Source of the DNA: Patescibacteria group bacterium
GTDB taxonomy: Bacteria > Patescibacteria > UBA1384 > CAILIB01
Length of the DNA: 19,147 nucleotides
Assembly (NCBI GenBank): GCA_020696955.1
Contig: JAJFBK010000002.1
Location: 1-19,147 of the forward strand
Direction: 5' to 3'
Under the pieces are notes generated by a model that had not been told where the DNA came from, ran no database searches, and worked only from the letters and a program-made list of their open reading frames with translations. Made by a program: the position numbers and the translations under genes. Below, in pieces: positions 1 through 7,799 of this stretch (its first letter is position 1; every line of letters starts with the position of its first letter).

Positions 1-31
1 TACTGCTGAGCATGAACGGTCGGCTGAAGTG

Positions 32-40
32 TGATATATT
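32..40 (+). promoter_or_regulatory. Possible extended -10 promoter for the first gene
   Basis: TG at 32-33, one base, then TATATT at 35-40 forms an extended -10 element, and transcription would begin near 47. This leaves roughly 30 bases of leader before the ATG at 78. No convincing -35 box lies 17-18 bases upstream, which is tolerable for an extended -10. Bases 1-31 may hold the tail of an upstream gene: two forward frames are open from the edge, with stops at 32-34 and 48-50. Low confidence, from motif matching only. Confidence 0.3.
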
Positions 41-77
41 TGCTTTGTAATCAATGTTATTCGTGTAGCTGTACCCC

Positions 78-713
78 ATGATCTTATATGGCCGAGAAGT
101 AGAAAGAAGCAAGGTTGTGATTGTCGCGGTAATGATACTTGCCCTCATCTCTTTAATCGTTGCTGCGGCTTTTTACCGCAAGCAAAAAGAAACAGACGAC
201 GTGGCGGTAGTCGAAGCGACCCTTAGCCCCACTGTCAGTCCAACCGTTACTCCCGTTCCCGAAGCTACGCCGCTCCAAGAGCCTTCAATCATTCCTAGTC
301 CGACAAGTGAAGTGACTCCTAGTCCCTCGGCCACTCCTGTCTCCGGGACTCTTACTCCTCGCCAAGAGGCGGAAGCCGCTTACCAGGCAAAGGATTATTC
401 AAAGGCAATCGAACAATACAAGCTGGCGATTGAAGGGCAATCCAACCCAACCGAGTTGGCCACTCTCTGGAATCTGCTCGGCAATAGCTACCGGGAGAAC
501 GTGAAGCCTGACGATGCCTTAAAAAGCTACGACCAAGCTATCAGCTTCAACAAGCAGCTAGGCGATGCATACTTGAACAAGGCGGCCATTCTTTGGGGGC
601 AGGACCAACAAGATGCTGCAAAGGGAGTGCTGCAAACGGCATTGGATGCAAAATCCACCAGGGAATCCGATATCCGAAATCTCTTATCAGTCTATGAAGT
701 AAGGTCTCGATGA
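78..713 (+). CDS. Membrane-anchored TPR protein
   Basis: This 211-residue protein has one membrane segment (about residues 13-33), then a Pro/Ser/Thr-rich linker (about 48-92, with repeated SPT/TPS-type units), then about three tetratricopeptide repeats (about 94-127, 128-161 and 162-195; for example AEAAYQAKDYSKAIEQY followed by WNLLGNSYRE and DAYLNKAAILWG). TPRs are protein-protein docking modules, so it is probably a scaffold held outside the membrane by a flexible stalk. A specific partner cannot be read from the sequence. Its stop overlaps the start of the next gene in an ATGA arrangement, suggesting translational coupling to the lysozyme-like wall protein. The ATG at 78 has no Shine-Dalgarno site; an in-frame GTG at 117 would start inside the hydrophobic segment and is less likely. 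Confidence 0.8.
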   Translation: MILYGREVERSKVVIVAVMILALISLIVAAAFYRKQKETDDVAVVEATLSPTVSPTVTPVPEATPLQEPSIIPSPTSEVTPSPSATPVSGTLTPRQEAEAAYQAKDYSKAIEQYKLAIEGQSNPTELATLWNLLGNSYRENVKPDDALKSYDQAISFNKQLGDAYLNKAAILWGQDQQDAAKGVLQTALDAKSTRESDIRNLLSVYEVRSR

Positions 714-2311
714 AAAAAATAGTATCTTCTCTCTTATTTGCTTTCCTTATTATTGGCGCTCCGCTTTTAGCCCAAGGCCATGCCATTTCAGGTGAACCAC
801 CAGGGTTTACTCCTTCCATGGTTATTTCGGATCCTGTCTTTTTGAATAGCAATTCAATGAGCGCCGAGGATATCCAAGCCTTTCTTTCTAGTAAAGGAAG
901 CTGGTTGGCAAGCTACGTTATTCCTGAGTATGTCAGCGTTCCTTACCTCTGTCGTGATGAAGTCGGTAACAACGTTACGAGGTATGTGGATGCTCGTCAG
1001 TGGCACGTAGGGGGATTTCCAGTTTATGGAATGCGACCGGCTGATGTTATCGCTGAGCGTTCCAAAGCCATCGGTGTCAACCCGCAAGTGATCCTTGCGC
1101 TTGTTGAGCGAGAAAGCAGCGGAATCCGTCGTTCAGTCCCTACTTCTGATTTTACGAGAGCCTGGCCTATTTTCTACAACTTTGACGAGACCATGGCTAC
1201 TCATGGATACGGATGTGAGCAGGCAAGGACGATCGCGAGCGAATACGGAGGGGCAGGACTCCAGTTTTCTTACGGTATTTTCAATTTACGAAACAAGTAC
1301 AACCAAACCACGAACTGGCAGGTTCCGATTACGATTGACGGAGTTACTTTTACTCCTGAAAGCCGAGCCACTCGTGTGATGTATATCTATACTCCGCACA
1401 TCCATACCGGAAACCATAACTTTTGGTATTTCATGATCGTTTGGTTCGGAAGCACGCCGCCAGCGCCGTATGCCGCTGTTCTTTCTAAGGGAGCAGATGG
1501 AACCGTCTATCTTATTGATGACGGAGGCAGATGGCCGATGACAGGCAGGGGATTTGTCGGGTGGGGATTCTCATGGGGAAGCGTGGGCGCATTGTCGGCT
1601 GAGCAGGAAGCCTTGCCGGTAAAAGCCACTATTACTCACTTGGCTTTGGCGGGTGACGGAACGGTGTACGTAATGGACAGGGGAAAGAAGCGCATGGTGA
1701 CTTCTCCACGGGCATTTGAACGTGCCCGACTTAACTGGGGCGACCTTTCCAGGGTCTCAGATACCATCTTGAACAAAATTGCCCATGGCCTGCCAATGCA
1801 TGAATTGGTAATGCCAACCAATGGTGATGGAACCGTATACGTTGCTACCGAAGGTGCACTTTACCCGATTGGTGGGGACGCATTCAATAATTCCTGGAGA
1901 TACAATTTCAATGAAGTGGGAAAGGTTCCTGGATATGTAACTGCTAACCTTGCCATGGCTCCAGAGTATAGTCGATTGGCCTTGCCTGCCCGAGGAGACG
2001 GAACCGTATTCTTGGTGGATCGCGGTATCGGTTATCCGGTAAGTGGCCCAGTCGCATCAGCTTGGAGGCTTGATCTTTCCAAGATCCGGACCATCAATGC
2101 CGCTCTGCTTGATGAAAAGGGGGCTGGAGGACGACTCGGAACCCTTGTAAAGCAGGAGGGCGGAGACGGAACCATCTATCTGGTTGAAAATGGGCAAAAG
2201 CTTCCTATCTCAAGTTCTGCCTGGAAGTCTCGAGGGTACAACTTCTCAAACGTCCAAACCATGTCAGCCAGCCTGCTGAGCACATTGCCAACTGGATCGG
2301 TGCTGAAATAA
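710..2311 (+). CDS. Secreted lysozyme-like protein with five-repeat propeller-like tail
   Basis: The 533-residue product starts with a signal peptide (MKKI, a hydrophobic stretch to about residue 20, and a cleavage region near AQGHA). Residues about 90-250 resemble a lysozyme or lytic-transglycosylase fold. The stretch NPQVILALVERESSG (about 125-138) has the Glu-Ser pair typical of SLT motif I, making Glu135 the candidate catalytic acid, and a later GLQFSYGIFNLR could be the second SLT-like motif. The C-terminal half contains five repeats of about 54-57 residues with the core GDGTVYLVDxGxxxPI, at about 261, 315, 372, 429 and 485; the first repeat has ADGT instead of GDGT. Such repeats are compatible with a small beta-propeller or other beta-repeat surface domain. 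The likely role is cutting or binding wall polymer, or exposing an adhesive tail. It sits between a TPR scaffold and the flippase, suggesting a link to the surface glycan. The catalytic assignment is inferred. Confidence 0.7.
   Translation: MKKIVSSLLFAFLIIGAPLLAQGHAISGEPPGFTPSMVISDPVFLNSNSMSAEDIQAFLSSKGSWLASYVIPEYVSVPYLCRDEVGNNVTRYVDARQWHVGGFPVYGMRPADVIAERSKAIGVNPQVILALVERESSGIRRSVPTSDFTRAWPIFYNFDETMATHGYGCEQARTIASEYGGAGLQFSYGIFNLRNKYNQTTNWQVPITIDGVTFTPESRATRVMYIYTPHIHTGNHNFWYFMIVWFGSTPPAPYAAVLSKGADGTVYLIDDGGRWPMTGRGFVGWGFSWGSVGALSAEQEALPVKATITHLALAGDGTVYVMDRGKKRMVTSPRAFERARLNWGDLSRVSDTILNKIAHGLPMHELVMPTNGDGTVYVATEGALYPIGGDAFNNSWRYNFNEVGKVPGYVTANLAMAPEYSRLALPARGDGTVFLVDRGIGYPVSGPVASAWRLDLSKIRTINAALLDEKGAGGRLGTLVKQEGGDGTIYLVENGQKLPISSSAWKSRGYNFSNVQTMSASLLSTLPTGSVLK
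1490..2209 (+). repeat. Five tandem-spaced GDGT(V/I)Y coding repeats
   Basis: Inside the preceding gene a coding unit of about 165-171 bases recurs five times, with cores at about 1490, 1649, 1820, 1991 and 2159. Each core encodes G-D/A-G-T-V/I-Y/F followed by a hydrophobic strand, a turn with Gly, and a Pro/Val pair. The DNA cores stay close (GACGGAACCGTA-like), while the segments between have diverged. This indicates old internal duplication under protein-level constraint rather than a recent tandem expansion. Confidence 0.75.
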
Positions 2312-2312
2312 T

Positions 2313-3800
2313 ATGGGATACGCACGACGGGTGGCCTATAATACCGTAATTCAGATAGGCGGCCGGTTCATTACCACTGCCGTCTCTCTGGCCACGGTAA
2401 GCTTCCTAAACGGTGGGCTCTACGCTGAAGGGTGGGGACTGTATGTCGCAGTCACCACCTTTCTTGGGTTTTTCTCAGTCATTGCCGACATGGGAATCAA
2501 CCTGCTCTATCTGCAGGAAATTTCCAAGTACCCTGAACGTGGCGAGAAAGTTACGGCAACCTTTCTCGGTTTTCGTCTGGTAACGGCAATTGTCATATTT
2601 GCTTTTGCCCCGCTTATTGCCCATTTCATTCCCGTATACCAACCGCTGACCACGGCCATATGGATTGCCAGTTTAGGGCAGTTTTTCCTGATACTTAACC
2701 AGATTTTCGTCAGTATTTTTCAGGCAAACTTGCAGATGGCTAGAGCCATGGCTACCGACATCATAGGAAGGGTTCTGATTCTGGTCGGGGTGATCGCCGT
2801 ATTTAAATATGTTGGTTCCAATCAGCTGGAAGCCGTTCTTTGGGTGGTTGCCGGAGGAAGCCTTTTGAACATGATTTGTTCTTACGTCCTGGCTCGTCCG
2901 TTTCACAAAATCAGAATTTCCTTTGACTTTTCGGTATGGCCCTCCATTTTTATAAGGGTACTTCCATTGGCTGCCATGTCAGTGCTTGGCATGATTCATT
3001 TCAAGGCTGACAGCGTCATTCTTACCTTTTACAAACCTGCGATAGACGTGGGAATTTATGGAAATGCTTACAAGATCATGGAGGTAATGGTTACCTTGCC
3101 GGCCATGTTTGCCGGAGGACTTTTTCCAGCCATGAACCAAGCCGTCTTGAAAAAAGATCCTAGTTTTTCATCCTTTATTCAAAAAGCCTTCGATTTGTTG
3201 CTGTTTGCTGTCGTGCCCTTGATTATGGTGATGGTGGTCTTGGCGCCTTATCTAATGGGGCTTTTGACCCGTACCAATGTCTTTGAGGCTGCCAGGTCCT
3301 TGCAAATTCTTTCTTTCGCTCTTGTGCCGCTTTTTGTCGGTTCCCTGATCGCTCACGTGCTTATTGCCTCTGAAAAACAGAAAGAGCTGAGCGTAGTTTC
3401 CCTTATTGCCGTGATTATGAACATTGGTCTCAATATCTTGCTCATTCCTCACTACAGTTACTATGGGGCAGCAGTGGCGACTTTGACCACTGAGTTCCTT
3501 ACCGTTGTCATGACCATGTGGCTGATCCTCAGGACTTTGAAGTTCCTTCCTTCGTTCCAGGTTCTAAAATCGGTTATTCCTATCGGTGGGACAGTGGTTG
3601 CGCTGGTGATTTTGGGCGAGCGCTTCCTGTCCGACCTTTATCTTCCTTCTTTTCTTGAGGCGCCTCGCTTGGTGCAGGCTTTCGTTATTACCGGAAGTGG
3701 CCTGGCCCTGATAGTGCTTTATATGCTGCCATTCGTACTGTTTCGTCAGATGCCGGCAGTGGTCCAGGATAGGGTTAACCAGCTGCGTAAGAAGTTTTAG
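2313..3800 (+). CDS. Wzx-type polysaccharide flippase (MOP/MVF superfamily)
   Basis: This 495-residue protein is almost entirely hydrophobic, with about 14 predicted membrane segments, the usual size and topology of oligosaccharide-lipid flippases. The N-terminus (YNTVIQIGGRFITTAVSLATV) and the central charged segment around HFKADSVILTFYKPAIDVGIYG are typical of the polysaccharide biosynthesis (Wzx/RfbX) branch. It would move an undecaprenyl-linked glycan from the inner to the outer face of the membrane. The ATG follows the previous stop by one base and lacks a Shine-Dalgarno site. The next gene starts one base after this stop, so the genes are almost certainly one transcript. The substrate is not predictable. 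Confidence 0.9.
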   Translation: MGYARRVAYNTVIQIGGRFITTAVSLATVSFLNGGLYAEGWGLYVAVTTFLGFFSVIADMGINLLYLQEISKYPERGEKVTATFLGFRLVTAIVIFAFAPLIAHFIPVYQPLTTAIWIASLGQFFLILNQIFVSIFQANLQMARAMATDIIGRVLILVGVIAVFKYVGSNQLEAVLWVVAGGSLLNMICSYVLARPFHKIRISFDFSVWPSIFIRVLPLAAMSVLGMIHFKADSVILTFYKPAIDVGIYGNAYKIMEVMVTLPAMFAGGLFPAMNQAVLKKDPSFSSFIQKAFDLLLFAVVPLIMVMVVLAPYLMGLLTRTNVFEAARSLQILSFALVPLFVGSLIAHVLIASEKQKELSVVSLIAVIMNIGLNILLIPHYSYYGAAVATLTTEFLTVVMTMWLILRTLKFLPSFQVLKSVIPIGGTVVALVILGERFLSDLYLPSFLEAPRLVQAFVITGSGLALIVLYMLPFVLFRQMPAVVQDRVNQLRKKF

Positions 3801-3801
3801 T

Positions 3802-4575
3802 ATGGCTGATTCGCTTCCCCTTATTTCTGTTTTGATTCCGCTCTACAATCAGGGGGCATATGTGATAGAAGCGGTTTCCAGCGTAATGGCCCAGGACTAT
3901 CCAAACGTTCAGGTGATCGTGGTGAATGACGGCTCATCTGATGATTCTGAGATCCGTATGCAGGAGTTGGTAAAAAAATATCATTCCCTTATCTATATTA
4001 GTCAGGAAAATGCCGGGGTGGCTAAAGCTTGTTCTGCAGCTTTGGCTGAGGCCAAGGGGGAATACGTACTTCGATTGGACGCCGATGACTACATTCCCGC
4101 AGACTATCTTTCCAAGCTTCATGCCTGCCTTTCCGTGGCTGGCCCCAAGGTCGGATATGCCTATTGTGATGCGCATTATGTTGGCGCTCGTGAAGGAATA
4201 TCAAAAGCTCGAGAATACTCGCTTCTTCATTTGGCCCAGGAAAATTACATTCATGTTTCAGCGCTGGTCCGAATGTCTGCCCTTAAAAAAACCACTTATT
4301 TTGATCCGGCTTTGGTCTGGGGACTGGAAGACTGGGATTTGTGGCTTTCCCTGGCAGATCAGGGATTCTCTGGAGTGTACTGCCGTGACACCTTCTTGAA
4401 TTATCGAATTAAGGACGTGCCAAGCCGTAATCATATCGATGCCGACAAATATCGGACAATGCGAGCCCTGGTATACAAAAACCATCCTAAGATTTATAGA
4501 AACCCGTTCTACGTTCTAGCGGTTCAAGGTTGGCGTCTTCAGAAAAGGTGGCAGGCGATCAGGGGAATTTCCTAA
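3802..4575 (+). CDS. Family 2 glycosyltransferase
   Basis: The 257-residue product is a soluble GT-A fold enzyme. The nucleotide-binding N-terminus ISVLIPLYNQGAYVIEAVSS and VNDGSSDDS (about 42-49) are classic GT2. The metal-binding DxD region is LDADD (about 92-96), and GLEDWDLWLSL (about 174-184) supplies the acidic pair of the acceptor or catalytic base region. It would transfer a sugar from a nucleotide donor to a lipid-linked acceptor on the cytoplasmic face. It has no membrane segment, unlike the next GT2. The start is one base after the flippase stop. Its last 17 bases overlap the 3' end of the oppositely oriented neighbour. Donor and linkage are unknown. Confidence 0.9.
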   Translation: MADSLPLISVLIPLYNQGAYVIEAVSSVMAQDYPNVQVIVVNDGSSDDSEIRMQELVKKYHSLIYISQENAGVAKACSAALAEAKGEYVLRLDADDYIPADYLSKLHACLSVAGPKVGYAYCDAHYVGAREGISKAREYSLLHLAQENYIHVSALVRMSALKKTTYFDPALVWGLEDWDLWLSLADQGFSGVYCRDTFLNYRIKDVPSRNHIDADKYRTMRALVYKNHPKIYRNPFYVLAVQGWRLQKRWQAIRGIS

Positions 4576-5479
4576 CGAGCCATCCAATCGTTTTACTGTA
4601 ATATTTTAGTTTCAAGCCGGTAGCTTTCCGGCCTGCTGGTTTGAGAATCCAAAGAAGTGCCAGTATTGGAATTCTGACAAGCATGCCTCCTCCTATAAGC
4701 AGTTTGGCTACCAAGGTTTTGCCAAAGGAATAGTGCTTTTGAAAGAAGAGGTACTGGCTGCGCCGGTTCTCGTACAAGGAGCGTTGCCGGCTTTCTTCGT
4801 TGTAGCCGCTGCTTTTTCCGCTATGGTGAACCATCTTCACTTCCGGAAAATAAACTATCTCAAATCCTTTTTGGTGAATTGACTTGCAGAGGTCAGTCTC
4901 TTCCAGGTACATGAAGTAGCGGGTATCCATGCCTCCAAGCTCACGTACCACGCTGCCACGACAGAGCATGCAGGCTCCAAGCACGACTTGAACGGCAGTG
5001 GTTTTTTGTGGGGCGACCCTTCGTACGTCATCGGCCTTTTCCCTGCCGAAATATTCCCGCCAGAGATTGTCGAGACCGGTAAATACCCCGATGGTCTGTT
5101 GGTGGCTACGGTCGGTATTTAAGAGCTCGCACCCGATCACGCCTACTTTTGGATTGCTCTCCAGATATTCAAGCATAGGGCCGATCGCATCCTCAAGGAG
5201 TTCAATATCCGGATTAAGGTAGAGGATATGAGAGTCTGAAGAGGCATGTTTCAGAGCTTCGTTGTTGCCACCCACGAACCCAAGGTTCTTTTGACTGTCG
5301 ATAAGCGTGATGGCTGGGTATTTCTTTCGAATCATTTCCACTGATCCGTCAGTCGAGGCATTGTCCACCACGATTATCTCGTGGGGAACGGAGGTATATT
5401 TTTCGATGCTCGAAAGACAGGCATCGAGCAAGTCTTTGACATTCCAGTTGACGATCAGGATGGATACGAGGGGTTTCAT
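4559..5479 (-). CDS. Family 2 glycosyltransferase, rhamnosyltransferase-like (WbbL type)
   Basis: A 306-residue GT2 on the minus strand. Visible motifs are SILIVNWNVKDLLDACLSS, VVDNASTDGS (about 38-46), NLGFVGGNNEA, YLNPDIEL (about 87-94, replacing the usual DxD), and YLEETDLCKSIHQKGFEI (about 191-208) followed by HHSGKSS. That combination is characteristic of the dTDP-rhamnosyltransferase/WbbL-like branch, though the donor cannot be confirmed. A hydrophobic segment at about 257-279 probably anchors it to the membrane. It is a one-gene inversion: its 3' end overlaps the preceding plus-strand GT2 by 17 bases, and it shares a short divergent promoter region with the next gene. The promoter has TTGACA and TAGAGT, with the -10 only 6 bases before this ATG, predicting a leaderless mRNA. 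Confidence 0.9.
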   Translation of the reverse strand: MKPLVSILIVNWNVKDLLDACLSSIEKYTSVPHEIIVVDNASTDGSVEMIRKKYPAITLIDSQKNLGFVGGNNEALKHASSDSHILYLNPDIELLEDAIGPMLEYLESNPKVGVIGCELLNTDRSHQQTIGVFTGLDNLWREYFGREKADDVRRVAPQKTTAVQVVLGACMLCRGSVVRELGGMDTRYFMYLEETDLCKSIHQKGFEIVYFPEVKMVHHSGKSSGYNEESRQRSLYENRRSQYLFFQKHYSFGKTLVAKLLIGGGMLVRIPILALLWILKPAGRKATGLKLKYYSKTIGWLVRKFP

Positions 5480-5514
5480 TGCCTTACTCTAGGGTGCTAC
5501 TCATGGGCTGTCAA
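5480..5514 (-). promoter_or_regulatory. Minus-strand promoter, leaderless type
   Basis: Read on the minus strand, a perfect -35 box TTGACA (5514-5509) is followed by a 17-base spacer and the -10 box TAGAGT (5491-5486). Six bases separate the -10 from the ATG at 5479, so the expected transcription start falls on the A of the start codon. AAGG lies only two bases before the ATG, too close to act as a Shine-Dalgarno site. Confidence 0.7.
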
Positions 5515-5515
5515 G

Positions 5516-5545
5516 TTGCCTTTTCTCTGATTTTACGCCTATAAT
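5516..5545 (+). promoter_or_regulatory. Plus-strand promoter, leaderless type
   Basis: The -35 box TTGCCT (5516-5521), an 18-base spacer and a consensus -10 box TATAAT (5540-5545) are followed after 7 bases by the ATG at 5553. Transcription should begin at or one base before that ATG. The in-frame ATG at 5544 lies within the -10 box itself and therefore cannot be in the transcript. This -35 box is one base away from the -35 box of the divergent promoter. Confidence 0.75.
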
Positions 5546-5552
5546 GGATGAC

Positions 5553-6503
5553 ATGAACCAGTCTCCGTTTGTAAGCATTATCGTTCCGACCATTAACCGG
5601 GAAACGGTTTTGGTGGAGACTCTTGAGTCGGTCAAGAAGATCGACTATCCTTCTGGGTCTTGGGAAGTAATAGTGGTTGATCAAACTGCCAAGCATGAAG
5701 ATTCCGTAGAGTCATATCTCAAAAAGGCCACTTGGCTGCAGTGGTTTCGTCCTCCCGAGATCTCTTTTACCTCTGCAAGCAAGGCTCGGAACTTTGGCGT
5801 TGAAAGGGCCAGCAAAAAGGCTGAGCTCTTTCTTTTTTTGGATGACGACATAGAGCTTGAACCGGATTTTATTACACAGCATGTGGCCGGATACGTAGAT
5901 GATTCCGTCGGTGCCACTATGGGAGGGGTTATCGATCAGCAGAATCCTAACCGGGAGCCAGGAGGCCTTGCCGGCCACATCAGTTGGTGGGGTAGGTTTT
6001 CCGTGAACTTTGAGTCAAAAGAACAGGGCTTTATCGATGATTTCGGTACTGGCAACTGCTCAATCAGGGCAGACGTGCTGAAAAGGACGGGAATGTTTGA
6101 TGAAGAGTTCGTAAGTCCAGGGAGTCTGCGAGAAGATTCCGATCTTGCCCTCCGGGTAAGGGAGTTGGGTTTGAAGATCCATTTTCTTCCCAAGGCGGCA
6201 GTGCTTCATAAGCGGGCGCCGGTTGGTGGAACCAGAAGCCAGGTAGATCGTATCGAATGGTATTTTGCCTGGTTTCATAACAGCATGCTTTTTTATGCAA
6301 AGCATGTGGCAGCTTGGCGTCTTCCGTTCTTAGTAGTGTCCTTGTCACGCCCCATCCTTGCGTGTTGGCTCTGGTATGGAAAAGGAAGTCTCAGGGCTTT
6401 TCTACGACCTTGGCAAGGCATTAGAAGTGGATTGGCCGCTGCCGCTCGGTCAAAGAAAAGCGGGGAAGCTGTGGTGTCTCAAAAGGTCTATCAAGTATTT
6501 TAA
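5553..6503 (+). CDS. Family 2 glycosyltransferase with hydrophobic C-terminus
   Basis: A 316-residue GT2 enzyme from the start chosen here. Motifs are FVSIIVPTINRETVLVETLE, EVIVVDQTAKHEDS (about 38-51), SASKARNFGVERA, FLDDDIEL (about 95-102, metal-binding) and LREDSDLALRVRELG (about 191-205). A hydrophobic, then basic C-terminal portion after about residue 240 may attach it to the membrane. I start it at 5553 rather than at the in-frame ATG 9 bases upstream because the upstream ATG is inside the TATAAT box. No Shine-Dalgarno site exists for either. The polymerase gene follows after 6 bases. The acceptor is probably the same lipid-linked glycan; the sugar is unknown. Confidence 0.9.
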   Translation: MNQSPFVSIIVPTINRETVLVETLESVKKIDYPSGSWEVIVVDQTAKHEDSVESYLKKATWLQWFRPPEISFTSASKARNFGVERASKKAELFLFLDDDIELEPDFITQHVAGYVDDSVGATMGGVIDQQNPNREPGGLAGHISWWGRFSVNFESKEQGFIDDFGTGNCSIRADVLKRTGMFDEEFVSPGSLREDSDLALRVRELGLKIHFLPKAAVLHKRAPVGGTRSQVDRIEWYFAWFHNSMLFYAKHVAAWRLPFLVVSLSRPILACWLWYGKGSLRAFLRPWQGIRSGLAAAARSKKSGEAVVSQKVYQVF

Positions 6504-6509
6504 TCCCCC

Positions 6510-7799
6510 ATGCCAGATTCATTTTTCAGCATCGTATCGGCCATGCTCCTTCTGGGGGCGGTGATAGGCTTGGTATTTTCCTTTTTTTATACAGTGGCTG
6601 CCTGGCCCCGACGGCTACTCTTCTTGCTGCTTGGTGTCGTTGCCCTTGGCCAGATAGGCCGCATTCCGCCTGGAGGAGGATCTGGAGACGTGCTTTTGAT
6701 TGATGCCCTGGCCGCTCTGCTCTTTGGAATTTGGGCAGTTTGGGCAGTCGTTAACCGTGCCAGCCTTCAGCGGTCGCAATTTCATCTGGTCTGGATCGGA
6801 TTTTTACTGGTTGCTTTTGTAGGGCTTCTTTTCACTCCTTTGGACCTTAGCAAGAAAGAGCTGGCTTTTAACGGATTCTACTTGATGCGACTGCTTTTCT
6901 ATTCTTCGTTGGTGTGGATAGTTTCCGATTTGATGAAGGGGCAGGAATCAGCTGGAAAAATAGTAAAGTTGATTATTGGCACCGGTACCGCAATTTTGCT
7001 CGTTGGATTCTTGCAGCTCCTGGTATTTCCTGACATTGGGGTGCTTTCCAAGTTCGGATGGGATCCTCATGTAGGACGTTTCGTGTCCACCTTCCTTGAC
7101 CCTAATTACTTGGGAGGCTACTTGGCTCTCATTCTGTCTTTGATTCTTGCCCGAAGCATCCAAGAGAAGAAGCCTTTTCCCTGGATTCTCATTCTTCTCT
7201 TATTGGTAGGAGCGGTTTATACCTATTCAAGGAGCGGGTATCTGGCCGTTGCTCTCGTGGTGTTGGCTTACGGACTGCGTTATTCCTGGAAGCTCATGCT
7301 TCTGGCCATTGTGGTGGCAGTTCCCATGGGCTTTGCCATTCCTCGGGTAGCTGAGCGCATATCAGGAGGTTTTTCCGTCGACAAGACTTCCAGGGACCGC
7401 ATTGATTCCTGGCAGAAAGCCTTTGTAGTTATGGGAACCTATCCAGCCACTGGTGTCGGATATAATAATTACCGGGCAGCTCAAGAACAGCTGGGGCTTA
7501 TCCAGCTTGGAGATCAGAGTCATTCAGGAAGCGGTAGCGACAGCAGCCTGCTTAATATTTACGCCACTACCGGCTTGGCCGGAATATTCCTGTTCTTCTT
7601 GGCCGTACTTTTTTTCTTGAAAGATTGTTGGCGCTTGGTTGCAAGCGGGGAACAGTCACCTAGGGCAACTGCGGCTTTGGCTTTGATAATGGCGACTCCG
7701 GCTCTTTTCGTCCATGCCTTTTTCGTAAATGCCTGGTTCTATCCTTTTATTTTAGTTTCTTTGGCTGCTCTTGCCGGGGTTGTCTATACAAAGAAATAA
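6510..7799 (+). CDS. O-antigen polymerase/ligase-like membrane protein (Wzy_C family)
   Basis: A 429-residue protein with about 11-12 predicted membrane segments. The signature of the O-antigen ligase/Wzy C-terminal domain is visible: YSRSGYLAVALVVLAYG (about 238-254), a long external loop with SRDRIDSWQKAFVVM, and GTYPATGVGYNNYRAA (about 309-324), followed by the conserved SDSSLLNIYATTGLAGI stretch. Members polymerise glycan repeats or ligate them to a carrier on the outer face of the membrane. With a flippase and a Wzz-like protein nearby, polymerase is the more natural reading; ligase remains possible. It follows the preceding GT2 by 6 bases. Its final 53 bases overlap the 3' end of the opposite-strand GT2. 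Confidence 0.85.
   Translation: MPDSFFSIVSAMLLLGAVIGLVFSFFYTVAAWPRRLLFLLLGVVALGQIGRIPPGGGSGDVLLIDALAALLFGIWAVWAVVNRASLQRSQFHLVWIGFLLVAFVGLLFTPLDLSKKELAFNGFYLMRLLFYSSLVWIVSDLMKGQESAGKIVKLIIGTGTAILLVGFLQLLVFPDIGVLSKFGWDPHVGRFVSTFLDPNYLGGYLALILSLILARSIQEKKPFPWILILLLLVGAVYTYSRSGYLAVALVVLAYGLRYSWKLMLLAIVVAVPMGFAIPRVAERISGGFSVDKTSRDRIDSWQKAFVVMGTYPATGVGYNNYRAAQEQLGLIQLGDQSHSGSGSDSSLLNIYATTGLAGIFLFFLAVLFFLKDCWRLVASGEQSPRATAALALIMATPALFVHAFFVNAWFYPFILVSLAALAGVVYTKK

Noticed and set aside
4010..4399. A 129-residue plus-strand open frame in another frame of the GT2 gene at 3802-4575
   Set aside because: The primary frame carries all GT2 motifs across the same interval; the alternative translation is Trp/Pro-rich with no domain.
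6060..6348. Two overlapping minus-strand open frames inside the GT2 gene starting at 5553
   Set aside because: They are nested opposite conserved GT2 motifs, have no recognisable domain and no promoter; they are shadow frames.
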